A stretch of 64,000 nt of DNA from Sneathiella chinensis (lineage in GTDB: Bacteria > Pseudomonadota > Alphaproteobacteria > Sneathiellales > Sneathiellaceae): assembly GCF_012720115.1 (NCBI RefSeq), contig NZ_VNWN01000002.1:310001-374000 (forward strand), written 5' to 3'. Positions within the stretch are counted from its first letter, which is position 1, and the number at the start of each line of letters is the position of its first letter. Position numbers and translations under genes: made by a program. The notes under the pieces are model-generated. The model ran no database searches. It was not told the origin of the DNA and saw only the letters and a list, made by a program, of their open reading frames with translations. This document shows, piece by piece, positions 53,521 through 61,755 of this stretch.

Positions 53521-54968
53521 GCAAACGGGTCCTCAATCCGGGGCCAGTAGTTCGGGGACCGCTTGGTGTAGGGAATATTGGCATAATCGGGCGTGATGGC
53601 CCCCGGGGTTGCCACGGGGATGACCTTGTGGGCGATCGGGGTAAAGCCGGCCTGATAGTGGTTCGAGGATTTGACGCAGACAATCTTGCGTTCTGACAGG
53701 TTGATCCCCAGTTTTTCGAAGGCTTCCGGGTGGAAGGTCTGGGTGCGGTTGTCGTTAATGATGATATCGACGCCCTCGGTCTCAACCCACACGGTTTCCC
53801 CCATCGGGCAGGGGAGGGAGCCGAAACGCTGGGTCAGGCCGGTGGCGCATTTGCGGACCGTGACAACCAGATCCAGCGGGTCCCCGGACATGGGGCCGCA
53901 TTTCCCGCCAAGGCGAAGGGGCAGGGTCGCGCCCTCGCCGGCTTCACGGCACAGCCGGACCGCGATCGGGTCCCAGAAAATTCCGGTGGCGACGTTCTTG
54001 AGGCCCCGCTCCAGAATGGCGCGCAGCAGGAATGTGGCATCGCTTGGGGCGCCGCCGCCTGCATTATCGGACATGTCCGCCAGTACAACGGGGCCTTCCG
54101 TTTCGGCTTCGGCAAGGTCCAGTGCCTGATCAATATCGGCGATGGGTTTGTGCAGCTCGTGACGGAGGGCGTAGAGCTTTTCGCCAATATCCTGCGCCGT
54201 TGCGGCGGCAAGATCGGCGTCGCCGTCGGTAATGGCGACGGCCCGGGCCCCGGTTCTGGGGTGATCCCCCCACGGGAAGCCATGCCCGATGGACAGGGAC
54301 AGGATACCGGGTTCGTTCTCCCGCTCCTGCAGGGCATCGACAAAGTCGCGCATGGGGGAGGTCATGGTCGGCATGGCGATAATCATGCGGATATCAAAAT
54401 CCCGCATGACAGGTTTCGTGCGCTCTTCGGCGGCATCCACGGCAAGGCGGAACAGGTCGTTGGCCCGTTCGGGAATATCCACATGGGGGTATTCCTTGAA
54501 CGCAACCAGCAAGGTTGCCTTGTCCAGCATGGTGTCGGTGATATGGCAATGGGGGTCCAGCAGGCCGCCGATGATGGCAGTTGGCGCGACGGATCGGCAA
54601 TGGGCGATCAGGTCCCCTTCGCAGTCGTCATATCCATCGGCAATCATGCCGCCATGCAGGGCCAGCAGGATGATGTCGGCACCGCCGTCCGCCTTGAGAT
54701 CGGCGACGATTTCATCCCGAAAGGCTTCATAGACAGGGCGGACGGTCAGGCCACCCGGCTGGGCATGGGCGGACAGGCTTTCCACCACGGTCCAGTTTTT
54801 CGCCTCGGCCTTTTCCCGCCAGATATGAAGCGGGCCGGTCCAGTACTGGATTTCGTCGGCTGTTGCATTCCCGTGATGAATTGAGCCGTCCTCGAAACTT
54901 TGCAGGCCGGTGGGAAGGGGCGAGAAGGAGTTCGTTTCCGTACTCAGCCCGGCAATGAACACTTTCAT
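53517..54968 (-). CDS. M81 family metallopeptidase (MlrC-like)
   Basis: A 483-residue protein of the MlrC/DUF1485 family. The N-terminal KVFIAGLSTETNSFSPLPTG is the family hallmark. LLALHGGMIADGYDDCEGDL and LLDPHCHITD carry probable metal-binding histidines, and ADMSDNAGGGAPSDATFLL begins the C-terminal MlrC domain. The type member cleaves linearised microcystin, a peptide containing D-amino acids; most homologues are uncharacterised amidohydrolase-like enzymes. I start it at the ATG at 54968, which overlaps the DctQ stop by 4 bases. In this operon it probably hydrolyses an amide or peptide bond of the imported solute. Confidence 0.92.
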   Translation of the reverse strand: MKVFIAGLSTETNSFSPLPTGLQSFEDGSIHHGNATADEIQYWTGPLHIWREKAEAKNWTVVESLSAHAQPGGLTVRPVYEAFRDEIVADLKADGGADIILLALHGGMIADGYDDCEGDLIAHCRSVAPTAIIGGLLDPHCHITDTMLDKATLLVAFKEYPHVDIPERANDLFRLAVDAAEERTKPVMRDFDIRMIIAMPTMTSPMRDFVDALQERENEPGILSLSIGHGFPWGDHPRTGARAVAITDGDADLAAATAQDIGEKLYALRHELHKPIADIDQALDLAEAETEGPVVLADMSDNAGGGAPSDATFLLRAILERGLKNVATGIFWDPIAVRLCREAGEGATLPLRLGGKCGPMSGDPLDLVVTVRKCATGLTQRFGSLPCPMGETVWVETEGVDIIINDNRTQTFHPEAFEKLGINLSERKIVCVKSSNHYQAGFTPIAHKVIPVATPGAITPDYANIPYTKRSPNYWPRIEDPFA

Positions 54969-55516
54969 TCCATTACATCCTTTTGTTTTTGTTCTTCGGC
55001 TTGTTCCAGATTTGCCAGCCTGGTCACCACCCCGGCAATCATGTGGATCATGATCAGGGTAAAGGCGATTGGAACGGCAGAGGTAAACCACGCCATGGAC
55101 ACGGGGATCATGTCAGCCTGACGCCCGAGGCTGCGTCCGATAAAGCCCAGATTGATCATCATGTTGGGGCCAAATACGGAATACCAGATCACGGGGATGG
55201 CAAAAATGGCAACGCCTGTCCCGCGAAGCACGGCAAGCAGCTTGCCAAGGTTGCCCCCCACCGCCAGCATGCCCGGAAACAGGGTTGGGTCGGCGCGATA
55301 GCGGAACGCGGCGGATGCCCCGAGCATGCCCGCCCAGACCATGGCCCGGCGGGCCAGTTCCTCGGTCCAGACCGGCGGGGCATCAAACAGGTAGCGCGTT
55401 ATAACCTGCCAGCTTGCGGCGAAAACCATGACCAGCACGGCAAGGACCGCCCCGGACAGGGCGATCCTGTTCAGGGCGAAAGAAATCCGGTCAAGGAAAA
55501 GCGCCGCAGCCTTCAT
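54965..55516 (-). CDS. TRAP transporter small permease (DctQ type), second system
   Basis: A 183-residue membrane protein with four hydrophobic segments. ITRYLFDAPPVWTEELARRA is the DctQ signature. The ATG at 55516 lies 4 bases after the receptor stop. Its end overlaps the M81 gene by 4 bases, so transporter and hydrolase synthesis are coupled. Confidence 0.9.
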   Translation of the reverse strand: MKAAALFLDRISFALNRIALSGAVLAVLVMVFAASWQVITRYLFDAPPVWTEELARRAMVWAGMLGASAAFRYRADPTLFPGMLAVGGNLGKLLAVLRGTGVAIFAIPVIWYSVFGPNMMINLGFIGRSLGRQADMIPVSMAWFTSAVPIAFTLIMIHMIAGVVTRLANLEQAEEQKQKDVME

Positions 55517-55520
55517 CGGT

Positions 55521-56498
55521 TCAGTTTCCTTTTGCCTTTTCCCATTCGGCAATCTGTTCCTTGCTCAGAAGGCCGCTGTCATAGGTGGGGGCGGAGGCTG
55601 CCCGGAAGGCTTCCCGCGCTGCAGGATCAAGATAGGAAATGCTGACGCCTGCCTCTTCCAGCTTTTTGAGGACAGCTTGCTGGTTTTTCAGCCAGTTGCG
55701 GTTGGCCTCGTTGGCGGCAACAGCAGCGGCATCCACGGTCCGGCGTTCCTTGTCGCTCAGGCCCTGATACCAGATTTCGGAAACGATGGTGATCCGAAGG
55801 GCGGGGGAGACCGCCGCGTCCGTATAATATTTGATGAAGTCCGTATGCCCGAACAGCAGCGGCACAAAGGCCGGGTTCATATACCCGTCGGCAACGCCGG
55901 TCTGCAAGGCGTTGGGAACTTCCGCCCAGCTTACGATGGTGCCGGTGGCACCCCATGACTTGTAAAGCGCGATCTGGCTTTCATCCAGTGCCCGCATGCG
56001 AAGTCCGGCCATATCCGCGACCGAATTGACGGCACGCTTTGTATTGAAGATGCCCGTTGCCTGTCCAACGTGGTTGATGGCCAGAACCCGGACGCCGCCC
56101 GGTGTGGTGGCCTCGTTGATGCGGGCCAGCATGCCGCCTTCATACAGGGTGCGGTCCACCTGATCATGATTGTCAAAGAAATAGGGCAGGCGCAGGCCGT
56201 AAATCAGGTTGTCCAGCGACCCCACAATGTTCAGCGGTGACATGGACACTTCCAGAAGTCCCTGACTGACCTGATCGAACAGTTCGTCATCGCCGCCAAG
56301 GGCACCGCGCTGGTATTCCTCGGCTGCCATGCCGTTTTCGTTCAGATAGGTGCTGAAGGTATGGGCCCACACATAGCTGCCGGATCCTTCAAGATTGGCC
56401 GGACTGTCGAGGGCAATCTTGACCTCTGCCGCGGCGGTCCCTGTAAAGGCCAGCAGGGCGGCCATGGCCGCACTCAATAGATGTTTTTTATAGTTCAT
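55521..56498 (-). CDS. TRAP transporter solute-binding protein (DctP type), second system
   Basis: A 325-residue periplasmic receptor. The signal peptide (LLSAAMAALLAFTGTAAA) is followed by mature EVKIALDSPANLEGSGSYVW. VNSVADMAGLRMRALDESQI contains the conserved arginine that binds the solute carboxylate in DctP proteins, and NALQTGVADGYMNP is typical. AGGAG precedes the ATG. It shares little detail with the first TRAP receptor (12651), so a different ligand is expected; a carboxylate such as an N-acyl or peptide-like amino acid derivative would suit the operon. Confidence 0.92.
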   Translation of the reverse strand: MNYKKHLLSAAMAALLAFTGTAAAEVKIALDSPANLEGSGSYVWAHTFSTYLNENGMAAEEYQRGALGGDDELFDQVSQGLLEVSMSPLNIVGSLDNLIYGLRLPYFFDNHDQVDRTLYEGGMLARINEATTPGGVRVLAINHVGQATGIFNTKRAVNSVADMAGLRMRALDESQIALYKSWGATGTIVSWAEVPNALQTGVADGYMNPAFVPLLFGHTDFIKYYTDAAVSPALRITIVSEIWYQGLSDKERRTVDAAAVAANEANRNWLKNQQAVLKKLEEAGVSISYLDPAAREAFRAASAPTYDSGLLSKEQIAEWEKAKGN

Positions 56499-56538
56499 TG
56501 ATCCTCTCCTTGTTTGCCAGACGGTTTTTTACCAACCG

Positions 56539-57828
56539 CTAGCCTCCTCCCATAAAGCCAAACGCACGGGGTAGAAACAGGCTGATTTCCGGTACCTGTA
56601 CCAGCAGGATCAGCACACCGACCTGTACCAATACAAACGGCAGAATGGCCCGCGCCAACCGCCAGTAATTCACACCTGTTACGGTTGAAACCACCAGAAG
56701 GCATCCGCCAAGCGGGGGGGACACCAGTCCGATACACAAATTGAAACACAGGATAATGCCAAGATGCACCGGGTCCGCGCCGTGGGCCAGTGCCACCGGG
56801 GCCAGCAGCGGCACCAGCAGGGCCAGCGCCACCGGGATGTCCAGCACCATGCCGGCAATCAGGAAAATGACATTAAGAACCAGCATATATCCGGCAGGCC
56901 CAAGCCCGAGCGCATCAACGGCGCTGGAAATGGCCTCCGGGATACGTTCCAGTGCGCCAAGATACCCAAGGGCGGAAACGGCACAGATGATGATGAAGAT
57001 CGACCCGGACAGCATGGCGGTCCGGCGAAGGCCTTCCAGAATGGCGTCCCGCTTCAACCCGTCATAGAACCATCCCGCCGCGAGGGCGGTAAAGACGGCC
57101 ACGGCGGCGGCCTCTGTCGGGGTCATCCACCCGAACACAATGCCGCCGATAATGATGATCGGCAGGCACAGGGCGGGCAAGGATCGCAACAGGGTTGGCG
57201 CAAGGGCGGGCGCTTCCTCGGCGCTTATTCTGGGGTGGTCCTCTTTCCACGCGTAGAACGCATTCAGGGCGATCAGGGAGGCCGCCAGAATAAGGCCCGG
57301 AATGATGCCGGCAAGAAACAGCGAGGTGACCGACGTGCCCATGATCGCGCCATAGAAGATCAGGATGATCGAGGGCGGGACAATGGGTCCGATGATGGAG
57401 GATGCGGCCGTAATCACACTGGCATAGGACAGGGAATATCCCCGCTCCCGCATGGCGGGGACAAGGGTATTGGACAGGGCGGCGGCATCGGCGATGGCCG
57501 ATCCGGAAATACCGGCGAAAAAGACGCTGGTCAGGACATTCACATGCCCAAGCCCGCCCCGAAGGCGCCCGACAAGGGCGATGGACAGATTGATCAGGGC
57601 CTTGGTCACACCGCCCCGGTTCATGAATTCACCGGCCAGAATGAACAGCGGCATAGCCATCAGCGCAAAGACATCGATCTTGGAAAAGATCTGTTGCGGC
57701 AGAATGGCCAGATAGCGGCCCTTGTCCGCCGCCAGAAACGCCAGAACAGCGCCGCCGCCAATGACATAGGCAATGGCGAGGCCGGATCCCAGAAGAAGCA
57801 GGGCGATGATCGGGACAAGTGGCATCAT
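56539..57828 (-). CDS. TRAP transporter large permease (DctM type), second system
   Basis: A 429-residue transport subunit with about twelve hydrophobic segments. The N-terminal AMPLFILAGEFMNRGGVTKA, FAGISGSAIADAAALSNTLV and IIGPIVPPSIILIFYGAIMG are characteristic DctM sequences. The gene order here is M-P-Q, not the usual P-Q-M of the first cluster. Its start overlaps the stop of the DauA-like gene by 4 bases. Confidence 0.92.
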   Translation of the reverse strand: MMPLVPIIALLLLGSGLAIAYVIGGGAVLAFLAADKGRYLAILPQQIFSKIDVFALMAMPLFILAGEFMNRGGVTKALINLSIALVGRLRGGLGHVNVLTSVFFAGISGSAIADAAALSNTLVPAMRERGYSLSYASVITAASSIIGPIVPPSIILIFYGAIMGTSVTSLFLAGIIPGLILAASLIALNAFYAWKEDHPRISAEEAPALAPTLLRSLPALCLPIIIIGGIVFGWMTPTEAAAVAVFTALAAGWFYDGLKRDAILEGLRRTAMLSGSIFIIICAVSALGYLGALERIPEAISSAVDALGLGPAGYMLVLNVIFLIAGMVLDIPVALALLVPLLAPVALAHGADPVHLGIILCFNLCIGLVSPPLGGCLLVVSTVTGVNYWRLARAILPFVLVQVGVLILLVQVPEISLFLPRAFGFMGGG

Positions 57829-58955
57829 GGGTTCAGGTCTGCCCGTGTTCTGGACAGGGCTTCGGCGGTAACGCCTTCATCCTGAATGTCTTGTGGAAGA
57901 GGGGTTCCAAGGACCAGTGCCGCCGCAGTGCGGGACAGGGCGGGGGCGGACTGGATGCCATAACCACCTTGCCCGGCCAGCCAGAAAAAGCCGTCCCTGC
58001 CGGGCTCAAATCCGGCGATGGGGCATTTGTCGGCAAAGAAACTGCGAAGTCCGGCCCATTTATGGTCAATCCGCCGGATCGGCAGGTCAAAGGCCTGCTG
58101 GATCCTGTCCACGCAGACGGCCACATCCAGATCCTCCGGCTGGGCATCACACGGGGCAGAAGGGGTCTCATCCGCAGGGGAGATCAGAAGTTTTCCCGCA
58201 TCCGGCTTCAGGTAAAATTCCTCGTCCACATCCACGGTCATGGGCAGGCTTTCCGTCTCAACCCCATCCGGCGGGGAGACAAGAAGCGCTGTGCGCCGCT
58301 TTGGCACCAGACCGGCCGGCGCGATACCCGCCAGTGCGGCGATTTCATCCGCCCATGCCCCGGCGGCGTTGACGACGATGCCAGCGCGGAATTCACCGTG
58401 CGGTGTTGTGACGGTCCACGCGGAACCGGATTGGTCCAGCCCGGTGATTTCCGTGGCGGTCTTGAGGGTGTCGCCTGCGGCCCGGTATGTTTTCAGGTAA
58501 TGCTGGTGCAGGGCATCCACGTCGATATCGGCGGAACTGCTGTCAAATAGGGTGTGGGCCAGATAGTCGGCTTTCAGCAGGGGCTGGATTTCACGGGCCT
58601 GTGTCAGGGGAATGCGGCTCACCGCGTCTCCCAGTTCCTCGTGCAAAGCCTCAAGGGAGGCGCTCTGGTCCGCCCGGGCGGCAAACAGCAGGCCGCGCGG
58701 TTTTAACAGCGGATGCGGTGTAAATTCAGAACGGGGATCGTTGAAAAACCGTTCCGAAGCGCGGGACAGGGCGCGAATGACCGGGGGGCCGTAGGTGCTG
58801 GAAAAGACGGCGGCAGATCGACCGGTGGTATGATATCCGGGCTGGCTTTCGCGTTCCAGCAGCAACACCTTCGCGTCGGCAGACAGTTCCGCCGCGATGG
58901 ATGCGCCCGCAATACCGGCACCGATAACAACAATATCATACAGTTCAGACGACAC
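57825..58955 (-). CDS. FAD-dependent D-amino acid dehydrogenase (DauA-like DAO family)
   Basis: A 376-residue flavoenzyme with the FAD motif IVVIGAGIAGASIAAELS (about 8-25). It resembles D-arginine dehydrogenase DauA along its length. By my recollection of that protein, substrate-binding residues are kept at Arg221 (VPKRRTAL), Tyr248 (EEFYLKPDAG), Arg304 (WAGLRSFF) and Gln335 (GGYGIQS), while DauA His48 corresponds to Val50 here. A different side-chain preference is therefore likely. It oxidises a D-amino acid to the 2-oxo acid. The start is GTG at 58955 with GGGGAG upstream. It is first in the leftward operon, directly behind the XRE operator. Confidence 0.88.
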   Translation of the reverse strand: MSSELYDIVVIGAGIAGASIAAELSADAKVLLLERESQPGYHTTGRSAAVFSSTYGPPVIRALSRASERFFNDPRSEFTPHPLLKPRGLLFAARADQSASLEALHEELGDAVSRIPLTQAREIQPLLKADYLAHTLFDSSSADIDVDALHQHYLKTYRAAGDTLKTATEITGLDQSGSAWTVTTPHGEFRAGIVVNAAGAWADEIAALAGIAPAGLVPKRRTALLVSPPDGVETESLPMTVDVDEEFYLKPDAGKLLISPADETPSAPCDAQPEDLDVAVCVDRIQQAFDLPIRRIDHKWAGLRSFFADKCPIAGFEPGRDGFFWLAGQGGYGIQSAPALSRTAAALVLGTPLPQDIQDEGVTAEALSRTRADLNP

Positions 58956-58996
58956 GAATGGCTCCCCGTTTATTTTTTTGCAGACCGTAGCATTAA

Positions 58997-59034
58997 TTTT
59001 CCGATAGGAAAAGGATGTTTTTCCTATCGGAAAA
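58997..59034. promoter_or_regulatory. Nested palindromic operator of the XRE-cupin regulator
   Basis: TTTTCCGATAGGAAAA (58997-59012) and its exact reverse complement TTTTCCTATCGGAAAA (59019-59034) are separated by 6 bases. Each half is itself a TTTTCC-N4-GGAAAA dyad, so the 38-bp site offers four equal half-sites. It lies between the two divergent starts, just upstream of the -35 box of the regulator gene. Confidence 0.8.
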
Positions 59035-59038
59035 TCTG

Positions 59039-59067
59039 TTGGCAGGGGGCGGAAGGTTTCCTATAAT
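59039..59067 (+). promoter_or_regulatory. Sigma-70 promoter of the XRE-cupin gene
   Basis: TTGGCA (59039-59044), a 17-base spacer and a perfect TATAAT (59062-59067). The expected start of transcription, seven bases further on, is the A of the ATG start codon at 59074. Confidence 0.75.
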
Positions 59068-59073
59068 CGGGGT

Positions 59074-59667
59074 ATGAAACATTCCCCTCTCCCCGATACG
59101 CAGCGGATCGAATTCGGACGCCGCCTTCGCGACCTTCGCAAGGAACGGGGCTGGACGTTGTCGGAAGTGGCCGAAAAGTCCGGTCTGGCCATTTCCACGG
59201 TTTCCAAGGTGGAACGGGGCATGATGTCCCTGACCTATGACCGGCTGAACCTGCTGGCGAACGGGCTTGGCGTGGATATGGCCACTTTTTTCACCACCGA
59301 AGGGCAGAATTTTGAACCCGGTGGCTTTGCCGTTGCCCGTAAGGGCCAGTTCCAGCGGCAGGAAACCAAGAACTACGTTTATGAAATGCTGTTCCCGGAA
59401 ATGTGGCACAAGGCCATGACCCCGATGATGGGAACGCTGAAGGCCCATGATATTCTGGATTTCGATGAATTCGTCCGCCATCCGGGGCAGGAATTCCTGA
59501 TGGTTCTGGACGGGGCGGTGACCGTGCATATCGAGGGGCGGGACCCGGTCGTTCTGGAACAGGGGGACAGCATCTATTTCGATAGCGCCCAGGGGCATCT
59601 TTATGCGTCGGCCGGGGATCAGGATGCCCGCATTCTGGTCGTCTGTGCCCTGACCGAAATGGTCTAG
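59074..59667 (+). CDS. XRE-family regulator with C-terminal cupin domain
   Basis: A 197-residue regulator: an N-terminal XRE helix-turn-helix (about 11-66; WTLSEVAEKSGLAISTVSKV, then ERGMMSLTYDRLNLLANGLG) and a C-terminal cupin (about 120-195; RHPGQEFLMVLDGAVTVHIE) that probably binds the pathway's ligand. PuuR-type proteins of this architecture repress amino acid and polyamine catabolism genes. It is divergent from the seven-gene operon, and the nested palindrome between them is its likely binding site. No ribosome-binding site is present, and the promoter spacing predicts a leaderless mRNA. Confidence 0.94.
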   Translation: MKHSPLPDTQRIEFGRRLRDLRKERGWTLSEVAEKSGLAISTVSKVERGMMSLTYDRLNLLANGLGVDMATFFTTEGQNFEPGGFAVARKGQFQRQETKNYVYEMLFPEMWHKAMTPMMGTLKAHDILDFDEFVRHPGQEFLMVLDGAVTVHIEGRDPVVLEQGDSIYFDSAQGHLYASAGDQDARILVVCALTEMV

Positions 59668-59673
59668 GGTCAG

Positions 59674-59708
59674 GGCGTCCTGCCTGCTTTCAAGCCAGAC
59701 AGGACGCC
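59674..59708 (+). terminator. Stem-loop after the XRE-cupin gene
   Basis: GGCGTCCTGCCTG pairs with CAGACAGGACGCC with one mismatch and a 9-base loop, 7 bases after the stop codon. It lacks a T-run, so termination strength is uncertain. Confidence 0.45.
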
Positions 59709-59747
59709 TGGCGGTATCCCGGCGTGTCGTGTCTGGCTCAGGTTAAA

Positions 59748-61514
59748 TCAGTTAATGGCCTTGGCCGGCTGAGTAGCGAACACTTCCTTTGGATAGATGA
59801 GTTCAACCGTCGTCCCTTCGTTGATGGCACTTTTCACTTTGACTTCACCGCCCCGGGCTTCAACCATTGATTTCGTGATGTAAAAACCAAGGCCGATGCC
59901 TTCGTCATTTGAACGCGCCAGATACTCCCCCTTATGGCTGACAAAGGGCTGTCCAAGTTGTTCCAGCGTCTCTGGAGACATGCCGCAGCCAGTATCGGAG
60001 ACAATCAGGGCAAAATGATTTTCCCTGCTTTCCCAGCGAACTGAAATTTCACCGTTTTTTCTGGAGGCTTTAACGCTGTTGGAGATCAGGTTATTCAGTA
60101 TGTGGATAAGCACTTTTCTGTCGGTGTAGAGAGATTTTGGAAAATCCTCTGAGGCGGAAAACTTGAACTTTATCCCTGATCCTTCGGCCAGATGCTGAAA
60201 ACGCGAAACGACTTCCCGGGTGGCAGACGTCACATCCCAGGATTCACTTTTAAACTCGAATGACTTCAGGTCCAGCCGGGTTAGATCCAGAATGTCATCC
60301 ACCATTTGTTTAAGGTGATTGCCGCTTGCATTGATGTCTTCGATATATTCTTTGTATTTTTCGTTGCCGATGCTTCCGAACGCTTCCATTTTGATGATAT
60401 CCGAGAAGCCAATGATGGCATTCAGCGGTGTTCTGAGTTCATGGCTCATGGTTGCGATAAACCGGGACTTTGCCGCATTGGCCTCAAGGGCTTCATTCTT
60501 TGCCTCTGTTGCCTCGCTCTCGCGTTTTATATCTTCGGTCACATCCGTGCGGATAGACGCATATCCGATAATGTTCCCGTTGATATCAAGGCGCGGACTA
60601 ATGGTGGATTTGACCCAGTAAGCCTCTCCATCCTTTCGGTGATTCTTCAGATCACCGCGCCACGTTCTGCCGCTCCTTATTGTGCGCCAAAGGTCACTGA
60701 ACAGAGAGCGGGGGTGCTCTCTGGAATTCAGTATTCTGTGATTTTGCCCGATAAGTTCTGCTTCGCTATAGCCCGAGATTTCACAGAAAAGACGGTTCAC
60801 AAAGGTGATATTCCCCTTGATATCCGTCTCACTGTAAATTGCGTGATCATCAATCAGGTTTTGCTTTTGCTTCAGATTGTACAGAAGTGCATCGCTTTTT
60901 TGCTGTGCATCCAAAGTCTCGCGCGTTTTTTTTGCAAGATCAGAAGCAAGTTGTACGGTTCTTTCATTATCCCGCAACAACAAGCCCAACAGAATAATCC
61001 CCGGGACCAGTATGAGGTAAAAGGGAACGATTACAGAACTGAGCACACTGGAGGACATGTCGTTCGGGAGCAGGGTTATGAGGCATAACTCTGCTGTATG
61101 AAGGAGGAAGCCGTAGACCAGCAGATGGGTGAAGGAAACCTTCAGCTTCTTGAGGTGAATAAGCCTGCTGTATAGGAGGCTGGAGAGGGCACAAATCAGA
61201 ATAAACGAGATACCGAGGAGATATCCCTCGCCCGATATAAAGATCCGATAAACAATCGCAATGGTTGCCGTGGCAATCGCACCAATAACCCCGGAGAAAA
61301 TACCGGATAGCCCCAGAACAAGGGACCGCGCATCAAAGATAACGCCCTCTACGGGCATGACTGGTACAGACATCACAAAGATGCACATAACGCCAAACAG
61401 CACGCCAATGGCAAACTGCCGTTTATACCCATCCGCACCGCAAAATCTCAGGATGTATCGATGGAGTAGGGCAATCGACAGAACGACGGTTACCTGTTCA
61501 ATGAACTGAATCAA
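59748..61514 (-). CDS. Membrane PAS sensor histidine kinase (5TMR-LYT type)
   Basis: A 588-residue kinase. The N-terminal region (1-185) has about six hydrophobic segments. VEGVIFDARSLVLGLSGIFS and the following GVIGAIATATIAIVYR match the 5TM receptor domain of LytS-type kinases. A short linker and a PAS/PAC unit (about 220-335) follow, then the HisKA helix with His358 (SHELRTPLNAIIGFSD) and a HATPase domain (LIHILNNLISNSVKA, DTGCGMSPETLE, NDEGIGLGFYI). No response regulator gene is adjacent, so it is an orphan kinase. No ATG fits; the frame starts with TTG at 61514, with a TTAGGTG box upstream. It is A+T-richer than the flanking operons. Confidence 0.92.
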   Translation of the reverse strand: MIQFIEQVTVVLSIALLHRYILRFCGADGYKRQFAIGVLFGVMCIFVMSVPVMPVEGVIFDARSLVLGLSGIFSGVIGAIATATIAIVYRIFISGEGYLLGISFILICALSSLLYSRLIHLKKLKVSFTHLLVYGFLLHTAELCLITLLPNDMSSSVLSSVIVPFYLILVPGIILLGLLLRDNERTVQLASDLAKKTRETLDAQQKSDALLYNLKQKQNLIDDHAIYSETDIKGNITFVNRLFCEISGYSEAELIGQNHRILNSREHPRSLFSDLWRTIRSGRTWRGDLKNHRKDGEAYWVKSTISPRLDINGNIIGYASIRTDVTEDIKRESEATEAKNEALEANAAKSRFIATMSHELRTPLNAIIGFSDIIKMEAFGSIGNEKYKEYIEDINASGNHLKQMVDDILDLTRLDLKSFEFKSESWDVTSATREVVSRFQHLAEGSGIKFKFSASEDFPKSLYTDRKVLIHILNNLISNSVKASRKNGEISVRWESRENHFALIVSDTGCGMSPETLEQLGQPFVSHKGEYLARSNDEGIGLGFYITKSMVEARGGEVKVKSAINEGTTVELIYPKEVFATQPAKAIN

Positions 61515-61674
61515 ACTTTACACCTAAGAACGACGTTGAATTGAATTTTCTCCTTTTATAATAAAATTGGTAAATGACTAATTAAATCTTTGCTATCTGC
61601 GGCTTGAGAAAGGGTTAACCAAGCTGGGGACCCGCCGCTTCAGTCCCGGCGACAGGTTGGGGCAACACAGTTCT

Positions 61675-61702
61675 TTGCGCCCCTCATAAAAACCTATATA
61701 AC
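61675..61702 (+). promoter_or_regulatory. Candidate promoter of the CaiB/crotonase operon
   Basis: TTGCGC (61675-61680) and TATAAC (61697-61702) with a 16-base spacer, about 50 bases upstream of the CaiB start codon. Confidence 0.4.
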
Positions 61703-61755
61703 GATCTTTAAGATTAAAAAATGGGAAAACCTGTCGGAGAATAGGGGATAAAACA

